Source: CBDCXF01 sp965223755
GTDB taxonomy: Bacteria > Acidobacteriota > Thermoanaerobaculia > Multivoradales > JAHEKO01
Length of the DNA: 64,000 nt
Direction: 5' to 3'
Assembly (NCBI GenBank): GCA_965223755.1
Contig: CBDCXF010000002.1
Span: forward strand, 496,001-560,000
Below the pieces are notes generated by a model. The model was not told where the DNA came from. It saw only the letters and a list, made by a program, of their open reading frames with translations, and ran no database searches. Positions 34,190 through 42,223 of the stretch are shown one piece after another (within the stretch, counting starts at the first letter, position 1; the number at the start of each line of letters is the position of its first letter). A program made the position numbers and the translations under genes.

Positions 34190-34216
34190 GGCCCGAAACC
34201 CTAGCAAAGCTCCGCC

Positions 34217-34336
34217 CTCCAAGACTTTCGGTTCCAAGACTTATTGTTCCAAGACTTGCGGTTCCAAAACTTACCGCTCCAAGGTCCACCGTTCCAAGAC
34301 TTGCGGTTCCGAGCTTTACCGTTGCGAGCCTTCCGA
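34217..34336. repeat. Degenerate 15-bp tandem repeat array in a divergent intergenic region
   Basis: Eight 15-bp units, e.g. CTCCAAGACTTTCGG, TTCCAAGACTTATTG, TTCCAAGACTTGCGG, TTCCAAAACTTACCG, CTCCAAGGTCCACCG, TTCCAAGACTTGCGG, decaying at the 3' end. It lies between the creatininase-family gene (minus) and the GH2 gene (plus), 45 bp before the GH2 start. Because the period is a multiple of three, frames on both strands read through it as pentapeptide repeats. Confidence 0.85.
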
Positions 34337-34380
34337 CCGCCGAACCCTCCGACCCCCCTGGCATAAGATCCAAGCGGCCT

Positions 34381-37300
34381 ATGAGCCTCCGTTGCCGTTC
34401 CTTTCTGGTCTGCTTTCTGGTTGCCGCCTCCGGCCACGGGCAATCTACGACTCCGCCGTGGATGGACCCACAGGTGGTCTCGATCAATCAAGTTGCGCCC
34501 ATGGCGGCCCTTCGGGACGTAGCCGCCGACGAAAGCCTCGATCGCATAAGCCTCAACGGCGACTGGCGTTTTCTTTTGGTCGATCGAGCGGTCGACGTGC
34601 CCGCCGACCTGGCCGCTTCGCTGGAACGAGACGGGCGGTGGTCGCAGATTCGAGTCCCTGGGGCTTGGCAAGCACAAGGCTTTGGATCCGAGGTGCTCGC
34701 CCGGCGCGCCGATCAAAATCCCGTTTACGAGCCGCTGGACTCCGCCAACTCGGCCGGCATCTACGTCACGGACTTCGACCTGCCCGAGAGCTGGATTGGG
34801 CGATCGGTCCTGCTGCGGTTGCATCGCGTGCGTTCCTCGGTGACGGTACGCGTCAACGGCGAAGAGGTCGGCTACAGCGAGAACGCCGACTTCGGCGCCG
34901 CCTTTGAAGTGACCCGTTTCTTGCGCGCCGGAACCAACCAGATCGCCCTAACGGTGACGCAATGGAGTACCAGCAGCGAGCACCTCGGAACGCACTGGAC
35001 CCGAGCGGGCCTGCTCGGCGACGTCGACCTCGTCGCGCGTGGCACGGTGGTACTCGAGGACGTCACCGTCAACACTGACTACAACCCCGCTAGCCGGCGA
35101 GCTCGAGTCGACTTGGAGGCGACTCTGCGCGCGATGGGGAATCAGCAACAGCAAGCTACCACCGTCTTCGTTGAAGCCGAGCTGCTGGACGCCGACGGTG
35201 CTCAAGTCGCTCGCCGCGTCCGTCGTTCGGTTCAGGCGGCGCGCAACCGAGACACGGTGACTCGCTTGCGGTTCGATTTTCGCTCCACTCGCCCTTGGAG
35301 CAGCGATGATCCCTACCTCTACCCACTCCGACTGCGGCTCTTGAGAGCCGACGGCGCCGAGCTAGGTTCCTGGCGGCACGCGGTAGGAGTGCGGCGGGTC
35401 AGTTTCGACCAAAGCGGCTTGTCGGTCAACGGCCGAAATGAGCTCATCCACGGCGTCACCTTGGACGCGGATATCGCCTTCTCCGCACCCACTCCGGCGG
35501 CCATCGAAGCCCACTTGGCGCTACTCAAGCAAGCCGGGATCAATGCTGTCCGCCTCCCTGCCGCTCTGTCTCCGGAGTGGCATCAACGGTTCGATGCCTT
35601 CGGTATCTACGTTTTTCCTCAGTTGCGCCGGGCACTTTCTACGGCTTTTGGAGCATCGCAGATCGAACGCGCCATCTCGATGATGGAGGAGACCAGAAAC
35701 TACACCTCGACCTTGGTCTGGGTGGATCCGCTGGCCACCGCGCCGTTGGTCTCCGGAGACGACTCGGTGCGACGCTTTGCCACCACCCACGACTCGACTC
35801 GACCCTTCCTTCCCAACCGGTCCGCCGGCCTTTTGCAGAACCCTCGCTCGCGTCTATTGGAACGACGAGTTCGTTCGGTCACCCACAGCCTGCTGCTGTG
35901 GCCCTTTGGCTCGCTGCTGGGCAACAGCGGCGCGGGCCTGCAGGAACACTGGCAAATCGCGGAGCGAAATCCGGTCGTCGCCGGTGGGTTTTTGCCGCAT
36001 TGGCAAACCGCAACCAACAGCCAACAAACCGAATTCATCGACCGCGGTTTGATCAATCCTCGAGGGCAGGCCCGGCCCAGCTACGACTCGATCGCAGAGT
36101 TGTTCCGGCGCTTTCGATTCGAGGCCACGGACATCGGCGCCGGCAGTTTTCGTCTCGTCAACAACTCGGCTGGGATGGAGCTGGGGGAAACCTATGGCCG
36201 CTGGATCTTGCGGCAGGATGGCTCCGTGGTCGCGGCCGGGCGTCTGCCAAGCCTCGGTGGTGGTCCGGGTGCGACCGTGCCGATCACTGTCGCCCAGGCA
36301 ATTCGAACCGCCGGCGGCGACCCTTCGCACCTGACCTTGGAGCTCTACCAAAGCCGGCCACGACCAGGCCTTCCGCGCGGGACACTGTTGGCACGGGACC
36401 AATTCGTTCTCCGCAGTCCCATCGTAAACGCTTCCAGCGATGAAGCGGGAGAGGCATTTGAACTGTCGGTTTCGGGCGAGCTTGGGCCTCAGCTTTCGAC
36501 CCGCGATCTAGAAGTTCAAATCGACCCGGTTTCGGGGCTGGTCAACTCGGTCTCTTTCCGCAATCGAGTGCTGGTGGATGGGCCGATCCGGCCCAGCCTG
36601 TGGCGCCAGCCGACAATGCTGGAGCGGTCCAATGGCTTGGCCGCTGTGGACGCAGTCTTTCGCGATCTGTTCCAAGGCCTTCCAGCTGACTGGGTGGGAC
36701 GGAGAGTCAGCGCCGCCTCGTACAGCGCGGTGTCTGAGTATGCGGCCATCGATCCCGGGCTCATGCGGCTGCAGTCGACGGTGCACGGCAAAGGAATCAT
36801 TGAGCTATCGCTTCACTGGCTGGGAGACCCCACCGGTCCAGACCCTCCGCGTGTCGGCGTCAACATTCCCCTCGCAGGCCGCTTCGACGCCATCGAATGG
36901 TTGGGTCGGGGACCCGGAGAGAATTACATTGACCGCGCCGTTGGCGAAGTCGCTCGGCATCGACTCCGCTCGATACGCGAACGGCCGTATGTCTGGGATC
37001 AGGAGCACGGACGCCGCAGCGATGTTCAATGGGTTGCGGTGCGGGGAATTTCGAACTACGGACTCTTGGTCGTCTCGGCTCCCAACGCATCCTTTTCGAT
37101 CGCACCCCGCGGCGAAGGCGGTTCGATGCTGCAGGTCGACGCCGCCCACCGCGGCGTTGGCGGCGAACGGGATGATGCCGTGCCCGCACGTCGTTTTCGC
37201 GTTCCCCCGGGGGAATACCGGGCGACTTTTCTTTTGGTGCCAATCGTTGCCAGCGACGACCCGGCAACGTTGGCGTCCACGGCGGCCCCCAACGAGGGAG

Positions 37301-37803
37301 TTGCCGAGAAGCTCTCGACGCCCCTGCGCAAAGCGAGATGGCGATTGGAACATCTGGGTCGTGGCCGACCGCTCAATATCCTCGCCAGCGAAGACGATCC
37401 GCCACCCACGCTCAGGTCTACCCTCAACGATGGCTGGCTCGGGACCGTCGATGCTCTGGACGGCAATTGGCTGACCATTGATTCTTTTCCGGCTGAAATC
37501 ACCATCGACCTCGAAGAAGTGGAGCCCATCCACAGAGTACGCTTGGGCTTTCTCGAAAGCAGTTCTCTCTGTGCCGCTGTTCCCGAACTCGCCTTTTCCC
37601 ACTCCACCGACCGTAGAAGGTGGATCGGGCACGAATCGATCGCGACCGACGAAACGGCTACCGATGGAAGAAGAAAGTGGATCAATCAGGATCTGCTCGG
37701 ACAGCCCGCTCGCTGGCTGAGGGTGAGACTTGAGGAACCACAGATCTCCTGCCCCGACGGAGTCACGAGCCGCGTTCTGCTCGACGAATGGCTGATCGAG
37801 TAA
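34381..37803 (+). CDS. Secreted GH2 (LacZ-like) protein lacking catalytic residues, with C-terminal discoidin-like domain
   Basis: 1140 residues. Signal peptide SFLVCFLVAASGHG; sugar-binding jelly roll from LNGDWRFLLVDR; Ig-like domains; a TIM-barrel-like region from about 358 (NELIHGVTLDADIAF, LLKQAGINAVRLPAALSPEW); a beta-galactosidase small-chain domain from about 710 with WLGRGPGENYIDR near 842; and an F5/8-type-C-like C-terminus from about 1005. Residues expected to catalyse are absent: HYPN reads LPAA, the acid/base NE site reads WVDPLAT (about 444) and the nucleophile CEYAH reads WPFGS (about 504), although the following GNSGAGLQEHWQIAERNPVV is well preserved. Probably a binding protein rather than an enzyme. 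Confidence 0.85.
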   Translation: MSLRCRSFLVCFLVAASGHGQSTTPPWMDPQVVSINQVAPMAALRDVAADESLDRISLNGDWRFLLVDRAVDVPADLAASLERDGRWSQIRVPGAWQAQGFGSEVLARRADQNPVYEPLDSANSAGIYVTDFDLPESWIGRSVLLRLHRVRSSVTVRVNGEEVGYSENADFGAAFEVTRFLRAGTNQIALTVTQWSTSSEHLGTHWTRAGLLGDVDLVARGTVVLEDVTVNTDYNPASRRARVDLEATLRAMGNQQQQATTVFVEAELLDADGAQVARRVRRSVQAARNRDTVTRLRFDFRSTRPWSSDDPYLYPLRLRLLRADGAELGSWRHAVGVRRVSFDQSGLSVNGRNELIHGVTLDADIAFSAPTPAAIEAHLALLKQAGINAVRLPAALSPEWHQRFDAFGIYVFPQLRRALSTAFGASQIERAISMMEETRNYTSTLVWVDPLATAPLVSGDDSVRRFATTHDSTRPFLPNRSAGLLQNPRSRLLERRVRSVTHSLLLWPFGSLLGNSGAGLQEHWQIAERNPVVAGGFLPHWQTATNSQQTEFIDRGLINPRGQARPSYDSIAELFRRFRFEATDIGAGSFRLVNNSAGMELGETYGRWILRQDGSVVAAGRLPSLGGGPGATVPITVAQAIRTAGGDPSHLTLELYQSRPRPGLPRGTLLARDQFVLRSPIVNASSDEAGEAFELSVSGELGPQLSTRDLEVQIDPVSGLVNSVSFRNRVLVDGPIRPSLWRQPTMLERSNGLAAVDAVFRDLFQGLPADWVGRRVSAASYSAVSEYAAIDPGLMRLQSTVHGKGIIELSLHWLGDPTGPDPPRVGVNIPLAGRFDAIEWLGRGPGENYIDRAVGEVARHRLRSIRERPYVWDQEHGRRSDVQWVAVRGISNYGLLVVSAPNASFSIAPRGEGGSMLQVDAAHRGVGGERDDAVPARRFRVPPGEYRATFLLVPIVASDDPATLASTAAPNEGVAEKLSTPLRKARWRLEHLGRGRPLNILASEDDPPPTLRSTLNDGWLGTVDALDGNWLTIDSFPAEITIDLEEVEPIHRVRLGFLESSSLCAAVPELAFSHSTDRRRWIGHESIATDETATDGRRKWINQDLLGQPARWLRVRLEEPQISCPDGVTSRVLLDEWLIE

Positions 37804-38495
37804 GACAGCGACCGATTCCCATCTGGGCGTTGCTGCTGGCGGGGCTTCTGCCCTCGCTCGCCGCCTACGTCTACTTCAAGCAATGTCAGGACGCAACTCA
37901 AGTCGCCCTTCTTTACTCCGCCACCAAACTGTTCACCGTACTGTGGCCTTGGGTCTGTTTGTTCTTTTGGCAGCGTCCCTCGACCCCGCCACGGGGCTGC
38001 AAGGTCAGGTCGGCGACGTGGGGCTTGGCGTTCGGTCTTGTCGCCGCCGCAGCTCTAGCGATCCTCTATTACGGTCCACTGAACGGAGCCGCGGCGCAGA
38101 TGGCACCACAGATCGCGGCCAAGATCCGCCAACTCGCCATCGACAAGCACTACTTCGCTTTTTCTCTGTTCCTTTCGTTGATTCACTCAGCCATCGAAGA
38201 GATCTACTGGCGCTGGTTCCTTTACGGCCATCTCCGTTCGCGCCTCGGCAAAGGAGCCGGCGCGTTGTTGGCTGCGTCGGCCTTCTCCGCCCACCACTTC
38301 ATCATTGTTTCTGAGTACGCCGACTTCACCTGGATTCTCGCTGGTGGCGCAGCGGTGTGGGTAGCCGGTTGGTTGTGGTGCCAGCTCTACGAACGCACCG
38401 GATCCTTGTTGGGGAGTTGGCTCAGTCACGTCATCCTCGACCTGGCGGTGATGTGGATCGGATGGGAACTGCTCACTGCAGCGCCAGTTCCTTGA
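37788..38495 (+). CDS. CPBP-family intramembrane metalloprotease
   Basis: 235 residues, about six to seven membrane segments. Active-site motifs of the CAAX-protease/Abi (CPBP) family are present: EEIYWRWFLYGHLRSRLGK (EExxxR), FSAHHFIIVSEY (His) and GSWLSHVILDLAV (His). The start overlaps the last 16 nt of the GH2 gene in another frame, so the two are translationally coupled. Substrate unknown. Confidence 0.88.
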   Translation: MADRVRQRPIPIWALLLAGLLPSLAAYVYFKQCQDATQVALLYSATKLFTVLWPWVCLFFWQRPSTPPRGCKVRSATWGLAFGLVAAAALAILYYGPLNGAAAQMAPQIAAKIRQLAIDKHYFAFSLFLSLIHSAIEEIYWRWFLYGHLRSRLGKGAGALLAASAFSAHHFIIVSEYADFTWILAGGAAVWVAGWLWCQLYERTGSLLGSWLSHVILDLAVMWIGWELLTAAPVP

Positions 38496-38544
38496 TGCGC
38501 TCCTGCTCCTTGTAGCAACGCAGGCGCTGCTCTAGCATCGAACT

Positions 38545-39369
38545 ATGACTCCTCCAAGAGACCCAGGGATCTCGGACGCAACTTCCAAGGCCCTCACCTA
38601 TTCCGACTACCTCGCCGTTGAAGAACTCCTGCGACTGCAACGGCCGCTCTCGGACCCCGCTGAGCACGACGAAATGCTGTTCATCATCATCCACCAGGCT
38701 TACGAACTTTGGTTCAAGCAGATCCTGGTCGAGTTTGATTTTTTCGTCGTATCGCTTCGCCGCAACGACCGCGCGCAGGCCATGGCAACGCTCAAGCGCA
38801 TTCTCACCATTCTCAAAGTCTTGGTCCATCAAATCGACATTCTCGAGACCATGACTCCAGTGTCATTCGCTTCCTTTCGCGCCCGTCTGGAGACGGCATC
38901 GGGGTTTCAGTCGGCCCAATTTCGCGAGGTAGAGATCGTTTTGGGGGCGAGAAACGAGCGTTCTCTCGAACCTTTTCCAGCAGACAGTGATGTCGGTCAG
39001 AGATTGCGCCGGCGCTATCACCAGCCGGCATTGTGGACCGAGATCTGCAGCTACTTGGCGCGCTGTGGCCATGATGTGCCCGAAACCGTTCTGGAGGTCG
39101 CCGCGGATCGACCGATCGGCAGTGACAGCGCGATGCAAGAAACCTTGCTGCACGTCTACCGGGAGGACTCCGACCACCGCGACTTGTGCGAGCGTCTGGT
39201 CGACCTCGACGAGGGACTGCAGGAGTGGCGCTATCGGCACGTCAAGATGGTCGAGCGAACCATCGGCGATCAGCCGGGCACCGGAGGCTCACCCGGCGTC
39301 TCCTATCTCAAAAAGACATTGTTTCAACCTGTCTTCCCGGATCTCTGGGCGATCCGCTCGCGCCTGTAG
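38545..39369 (+). CDS. kynA: Tryptophan 2,3-dioxygenase
   Basis: 274-residue haem dioxygenase opening the indole ring of L-tryptophan to N-formylkynurenine. Characteristic segments: LTYSDYLAVEELLRLQRPLS, EMLFIIIHQAYELWFKQIL (substrate site), MTPVSFASFRARLETASGFQ, and the C-terminal WRYRHVKMVERTIGDQPGTG containing the haem-ligand His region, then GVSYLKKTLFQPVFPDLWAI. It is followed after 6 nt by kynureninase, so the pair forms a kynurenine-pathway operon. Confidence 0.96.
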   Translation: MTPPRDPGISDATSKALTYSDYLAVEELLRLQRPLSDPAEHDEMLFIIIHQAYELWFKQILVEFDFFVVSLRRNDRAQAMATLKRILTILKVLVHQIDILETMTPVSFASFRARLETASGFQSAQFREVEIVLGARNERSLEPFPADSDVGQRLRRRYHQPALWTEICSYLARCGHDVPETVLEVAADRPIGSDSAMQETLLHVYREDSDHRDLCERLVDLDEGLQEWRYRHVKMVERTIGDQPGTGGSPGVSYLKKTLFQPVFPDLWAIRSRL

Positions 39370-39375
39370 CTAGTC

Positions 39376-40587
39376 GTGACCGTGTCTCAGCAGCCGGCTT
39401 GGCGGGCCGACCTCGTAGATCGCGATACCAACCCGCTGGCGCGGTTCTATACCCGCTTTCGCGTTGCCGACCGCACGTTGCTGTCGGGCCATTCACACCA
39501 GGCCTGGCCGGACTGCAGTTTCGAAGGGCTGGCGCAATCGTGGCTGGACGCGGCTGATCTGGTTGACGAGAAATGGGGCCGGGCGGAAGAACAAGCCCAG
39601 CTTGTACGCCAGGGCTACTCCCGCTTGCTCCGCGACCCGGGCGGCGACATCGCCCTCAGCTCCTCCACTCACGACTTGCTGGTGAGGCTCCTGTCCGCGT
39701 TCGAATTGACCCGGGCCGGCGAGATTCTCACGACCGACGGTGAGTTTTATTCCGCCGCACGCCAGTTCGCCCGCTTGCAGGAAGCCGGATGGTCGGTGCG
39801 ATTGGTGTCGGCGGTGCCAGAGGAGACGGTGGGCGACCGCCTCGCCGACAAACTCGATGCGTCAACACTCTGCGTCTATGTGTCGTCCGTGTTCTTTCAA
39901 ACCGCACGCGTCGCCGGAGGTCTGCCAGCCTTGGCAAGTGCTTGCCGCGACCAAGGTACGCCGTTGATCGTCGATGCCTATCACCACCTCAATGTGATTC
40001 CCTTTTCGATCTCCGACTTGAATCTACAGGACGCCTATGTGTTGGGTGGCGGCTACAAATACTGCCAATTGGGAGAGGGCAATGCGTTTCTGCGTGTGCC
40101 CGTCGATTGTGAGCTGCGACCGGTGATCACCGGCTGGTTCTCCGACTTCCAATCGCTCACCGGAGACCCTCTCAGTCGGATCTCATACGGACCGGGAGGA
40201 GCCCGCTTCGCCGGTGCCACCTACGACCCGGCATCGCACTACCGCGGCGCGCGGGTGTTTCGTTTTTTCGAGGAGCAAGGTCTCGACCCCACCTTGTTGC
40301 GCCAGATGAACCAACGCCAGATGGCTCTGCTGACCTCCGGCTTCGACGCCTTGGACCTCGACCCGCAAGTGATCGACCGAGACCGGAACATCGACCTCGC
40401 GCAAATGGGAGGTTTCTTGCCGCTGCACTCGCCCCACGCAGGCTCGTTCCGCAGTGAGCTGGCCAAGCGCGGAATTTTCGTCGACCACCGAAATACGGTC
40501 TTGCGCTTGGGTCCCGCGCCCTATGTTTCAGGTTTGCAGATTCGCGACGCGATCAACGCTGTGGGCGAGATCGCGAATTCGCTCTAG
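39376..40587 (+). CDS. kynU: Kynureninase
   Basis: 403-residue PLP enzyme cleaving kynurenine to anthranilate and alanine. Fold type I features: ALSSSTHDLLVRLLSAF (cofactor phosphate), the PLP-ring Asp in TPLIVDAYHHLNVIPFS, and the Schiff-base Lys in LGGGYKYCQLGEGNAFLRVP; VITGWFSDFQ matches the kynureninase substrate loop. The start is GTG at 39376, six nt after kynA. Anthranilate from this step would feed the CoA ligase at 18403. Confidence 0.9.
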   Translation: MTVSQQPAWRADLVDRDTNPLARFYTRFRVADRTLLSGHSHQAWPDCSFEGLAQSWLDAADLVDEKWGRAEEQAQLVRQGYSRLLRDPGGDIALSSSTHDLLVRLLSAFELTRAGEILTTDGEFYSAARQFARLQEAGWSVRLVSAVPEETVGDRLADKLDASTLCVYVSSVFFQTARVAGGLPALASACRDQGTPLIVDAYHHLNVIPFSISDLNLQDAYVLGGGYKYCQLGEGNAFLRVPVDCELRPVITGWFSDFQSLTGDPLSRISYGPGGARFAGATYDPASHYRGARVFRFFEEQGLDPTLLRQMNQRQMALLTSGFDALDLDPQVIDRDRNIDLAQMGGFLPLHSPHAGSFRSELAKRGIFVDHRNTVLRLGPAPYVSGLQIRDAINAVGEIANSL

Positions 40588-41165
40588 TCGTCCTTGGTGG
40601 CTTGCGGCTCATTTTGGCTGTTGCGCCACTCGACCAGGTCAGCGAACAACCGCGAAACAGAGGGGAACTCGTCACTGGGAAAGTTTTCGGGATGGCCCCA
40701 AAACTCGGATAAGCCGCGAGCCCCGTGTGCTTCGTAGTGGGCGACTTTGAGCATCAAATGCAGCTTGTCGCAATCCTTAACCAAGCGTGATTCAGGTGTC
40801 TCTCGCGCCCGGAGTTCGGCGAGAAAATCGACCGGCTTCGAACCCATCGGCGCGGTGAGTTCGCGAACCACCTCGGCTTCTGCATCGGCCTTTGCGCCCG
40901 CCTTGAAGTATTTGTTGACGGTCATCGGCAGATCACCCAAGCGCACTTCCCCGACATCGTGGAGCAACGCCATGGACACCGCCTTGGACAAGTCCAGGCC
41001 CGGTAAGTCGCGGCCGAGCGTCCATACCAAGACCGCGACATGCCAAGAATGCTCGGCAACCGACTCCGGATCGGCGACGCCGCGTAGCACGTAACCCATG
41101 CGCGGCACCCGGTCGAGATGTTGAAACTCTAGAAGAGTTTCCAGCAACGAGCCGTTCTGGTTCAA
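40584..41165 (-). CDS. HD-domain phosphohydrolase, HDDC2/YfbR-like
   Basis: 193 residues with the HD motif set: ESVAEHSWHVAVLVW (first His), ALLHDVGEVRLGDLP (HD pair) and VKDCDKLHLMLKVAHY (final Asp). HDDC2/YfbR-type enzymes are 5'-deoxynucleotidases. A TTG start at 41163-41165 overlaps the TGA of rmd (TTGA); the in-frame extension to 41237 only reads rmd codons in another frame and is rejected. Last gene of the thiolase-lptD-gmd-rmd operon; it overlaps the convergent kynU stop by 4 nt. Confidence 0.85.
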   Translation of the reverse strand: MNQNGSLLETLLEFQHLDRVPRMGYVLRGVADPESVAEHSWHVAVLVWTLGRDLPGLDLSKAVSMALLHDVGEVRLGDLPMTVNKYFKAGAKADAEAEVVRELTAPMGSKPVDFLAELRARETPESRLVKDCDKLHLMLKVAHYEAHGARGLSEFWGHPENFPSDEFPSVSRLFADLVEWRNSQNEPQATKDD

Positions 41166-42061
41166 TTCGCCTCGGCCTCCTGTGCCTCCGACCAGACCGC
41201 CTGCACCGCTTCTCGCACAGTGTGCGCTGGCTGCCACCCGAGTTCTTGCAGCTTTTCTGTGTTCGCTTGCAACAGAGGGATGTCGACCGGTCGAAATCGA
41301 TCGGGATCCATCTGCGGATTGAGTTCAATGTCGGCGACATCCAACAAGCCATCGAGGAGGTTTCGAATCGACAGCGCTTCGCCTCTGCCAATGTTGTAGA
41401 TCTGGCCGGTCTCTCCCTTGAGAGCGACCGTCACCAGTCCCTCGATTGCATCGTCGAGGTGGATGAAATCGCGCCGCGCTTCCAGATTGCCAACTTTCAA
41501 CCCACTGCCCCCTGTGGCCACCGCCCTAGCCACTTGACGCGCGAAACTGGGAAGGACGAAGTTCGGAGCCTGTCCCGGGCCGATGACGTTAAATGCCCGC
41601 ACCACAATGCCGTTCTGCAGCAACACCAGACGCTCCGACGCCGCCTTGGACATCGCATAGGGACTGCGAGGGTCGGGAGTTCGATCTTCGGCCAGCGGCT
41701 GCTCCGTCTCCGGTACTTTGCCGTAGACCTCAGCCGAGGAGGCGAACACCACTCTGCGGTCAGCCGCCGCCCACAACAGATGTTCCGTTCCCAAGACGTT
41801 GACGCGAAAGTAGTCGCCGATCTCCGTCCACGACTTGCCGACATGCGACAGGCCGGCAAGGTGGAAGATGATCTCCGGATCCACCTGCTCAACCGCGGCG
41901 GCGAGCGCGCCGCGATCCAGGAGATCGGCCTCGATTCCCTCTTGGATCGCCGACCCCGAGCCGGTGGCATAAGTGCCGGTGACGCTATGGCCCTCTCCGC
42001 GCAAGCGCGCAACCAGGCGCGAGCCGATGAAACCGGAGGCTCCAGTTACTAGGATGCGCAC
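41162..42061 (-). CDS. rmd: GDP-6-deoxy-D-mannose (4-keto) reductase
   Basis: 299-residue extended SDR: NAD(P) motif LVTGASGFIGSRLVARL, LAGLSHVGKSW, VFASSAEVYG and YAMSKAASERL (YxxxK), and IVVRAFNVIGPGQAPNFVLP. These match RMD, which reduces GDP-4-keto-6-deoxymannose to GDP-D-rhamnose. The gene lies directly downstream of gmd in the same orientation. The GTG start (42059-42061) is adjacent to a MITE-like element; the element end supplies AGGA 6 nt upstream of the GTG. Confidence 0.85.
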   Translation of the reverse strand: MRILVTGASGFIGSRLVARLRGEGHSVTGTYATGSGSAIQEGIEADLLDRGALAAAVEQVDPEIIFHLAGLSHVGKSWTEIGDYFRVNVLGTEHLLWAAADRRVVFASSAEVYGKVPETEQPLAEDRTPDPRSPYAMSKAASERLVLLQNGIVVRAFNVIGPGQAPNFVLPSFARQVARAVATGGSGLKVGNLEARRDFIHLDDAIEGLVTVALKGETGQIYNIGRGEALSIRNLLDGLLDVADIELNPQMDPDRFRPVDIPLLQANTEKLQELGWQPAHTVREAVQAVWSEAQEAEAN

Positions 42062-42065
42062 CTAG

Positions 42066-42223
42066 TGTCCTGGAACAGTAATTGGTTGCATAATCCGCGG
42101 CTCCTTTAGCCCGCCGTCGGCGTTGCTTCTCCTCGAAAGATGCCCGATCTGACTGCGTCGAAGCGCCTTGTCAGCCGGCGAAATGACCACGCGACTTATA
42201 CGACGAATCACTGTTCCAGGACA
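42066..42223. mobile_element. MITE-like element flanked by CTAG, between gmd and rmd
   Basis: 158 bp with no coding capacity. Outer inverted repeats are perfect (CCTAGTGTCCTGGAACAGT at 42061-42079 against its reverse complement at 42210-42228), and similarity continues inward for about 20 bp more (roughly 35 of 41). CTAG at 42062-42065 and 42224-42227 is the likely duplicated target. Removing the element and one CTAG joins the gmd stop TAG directly to the rmd GTG start. Confidence 0.8.

Noticed and set aside
34036..34380. In-frame extension upstream of the GH2 gene, giving a longer protein with pentapeptide repeats
   Set aside because: It overlaps the creatininase-family gene and reads the 15-bp tandem array; the ATG at 34381 gives a proper signal peptide.
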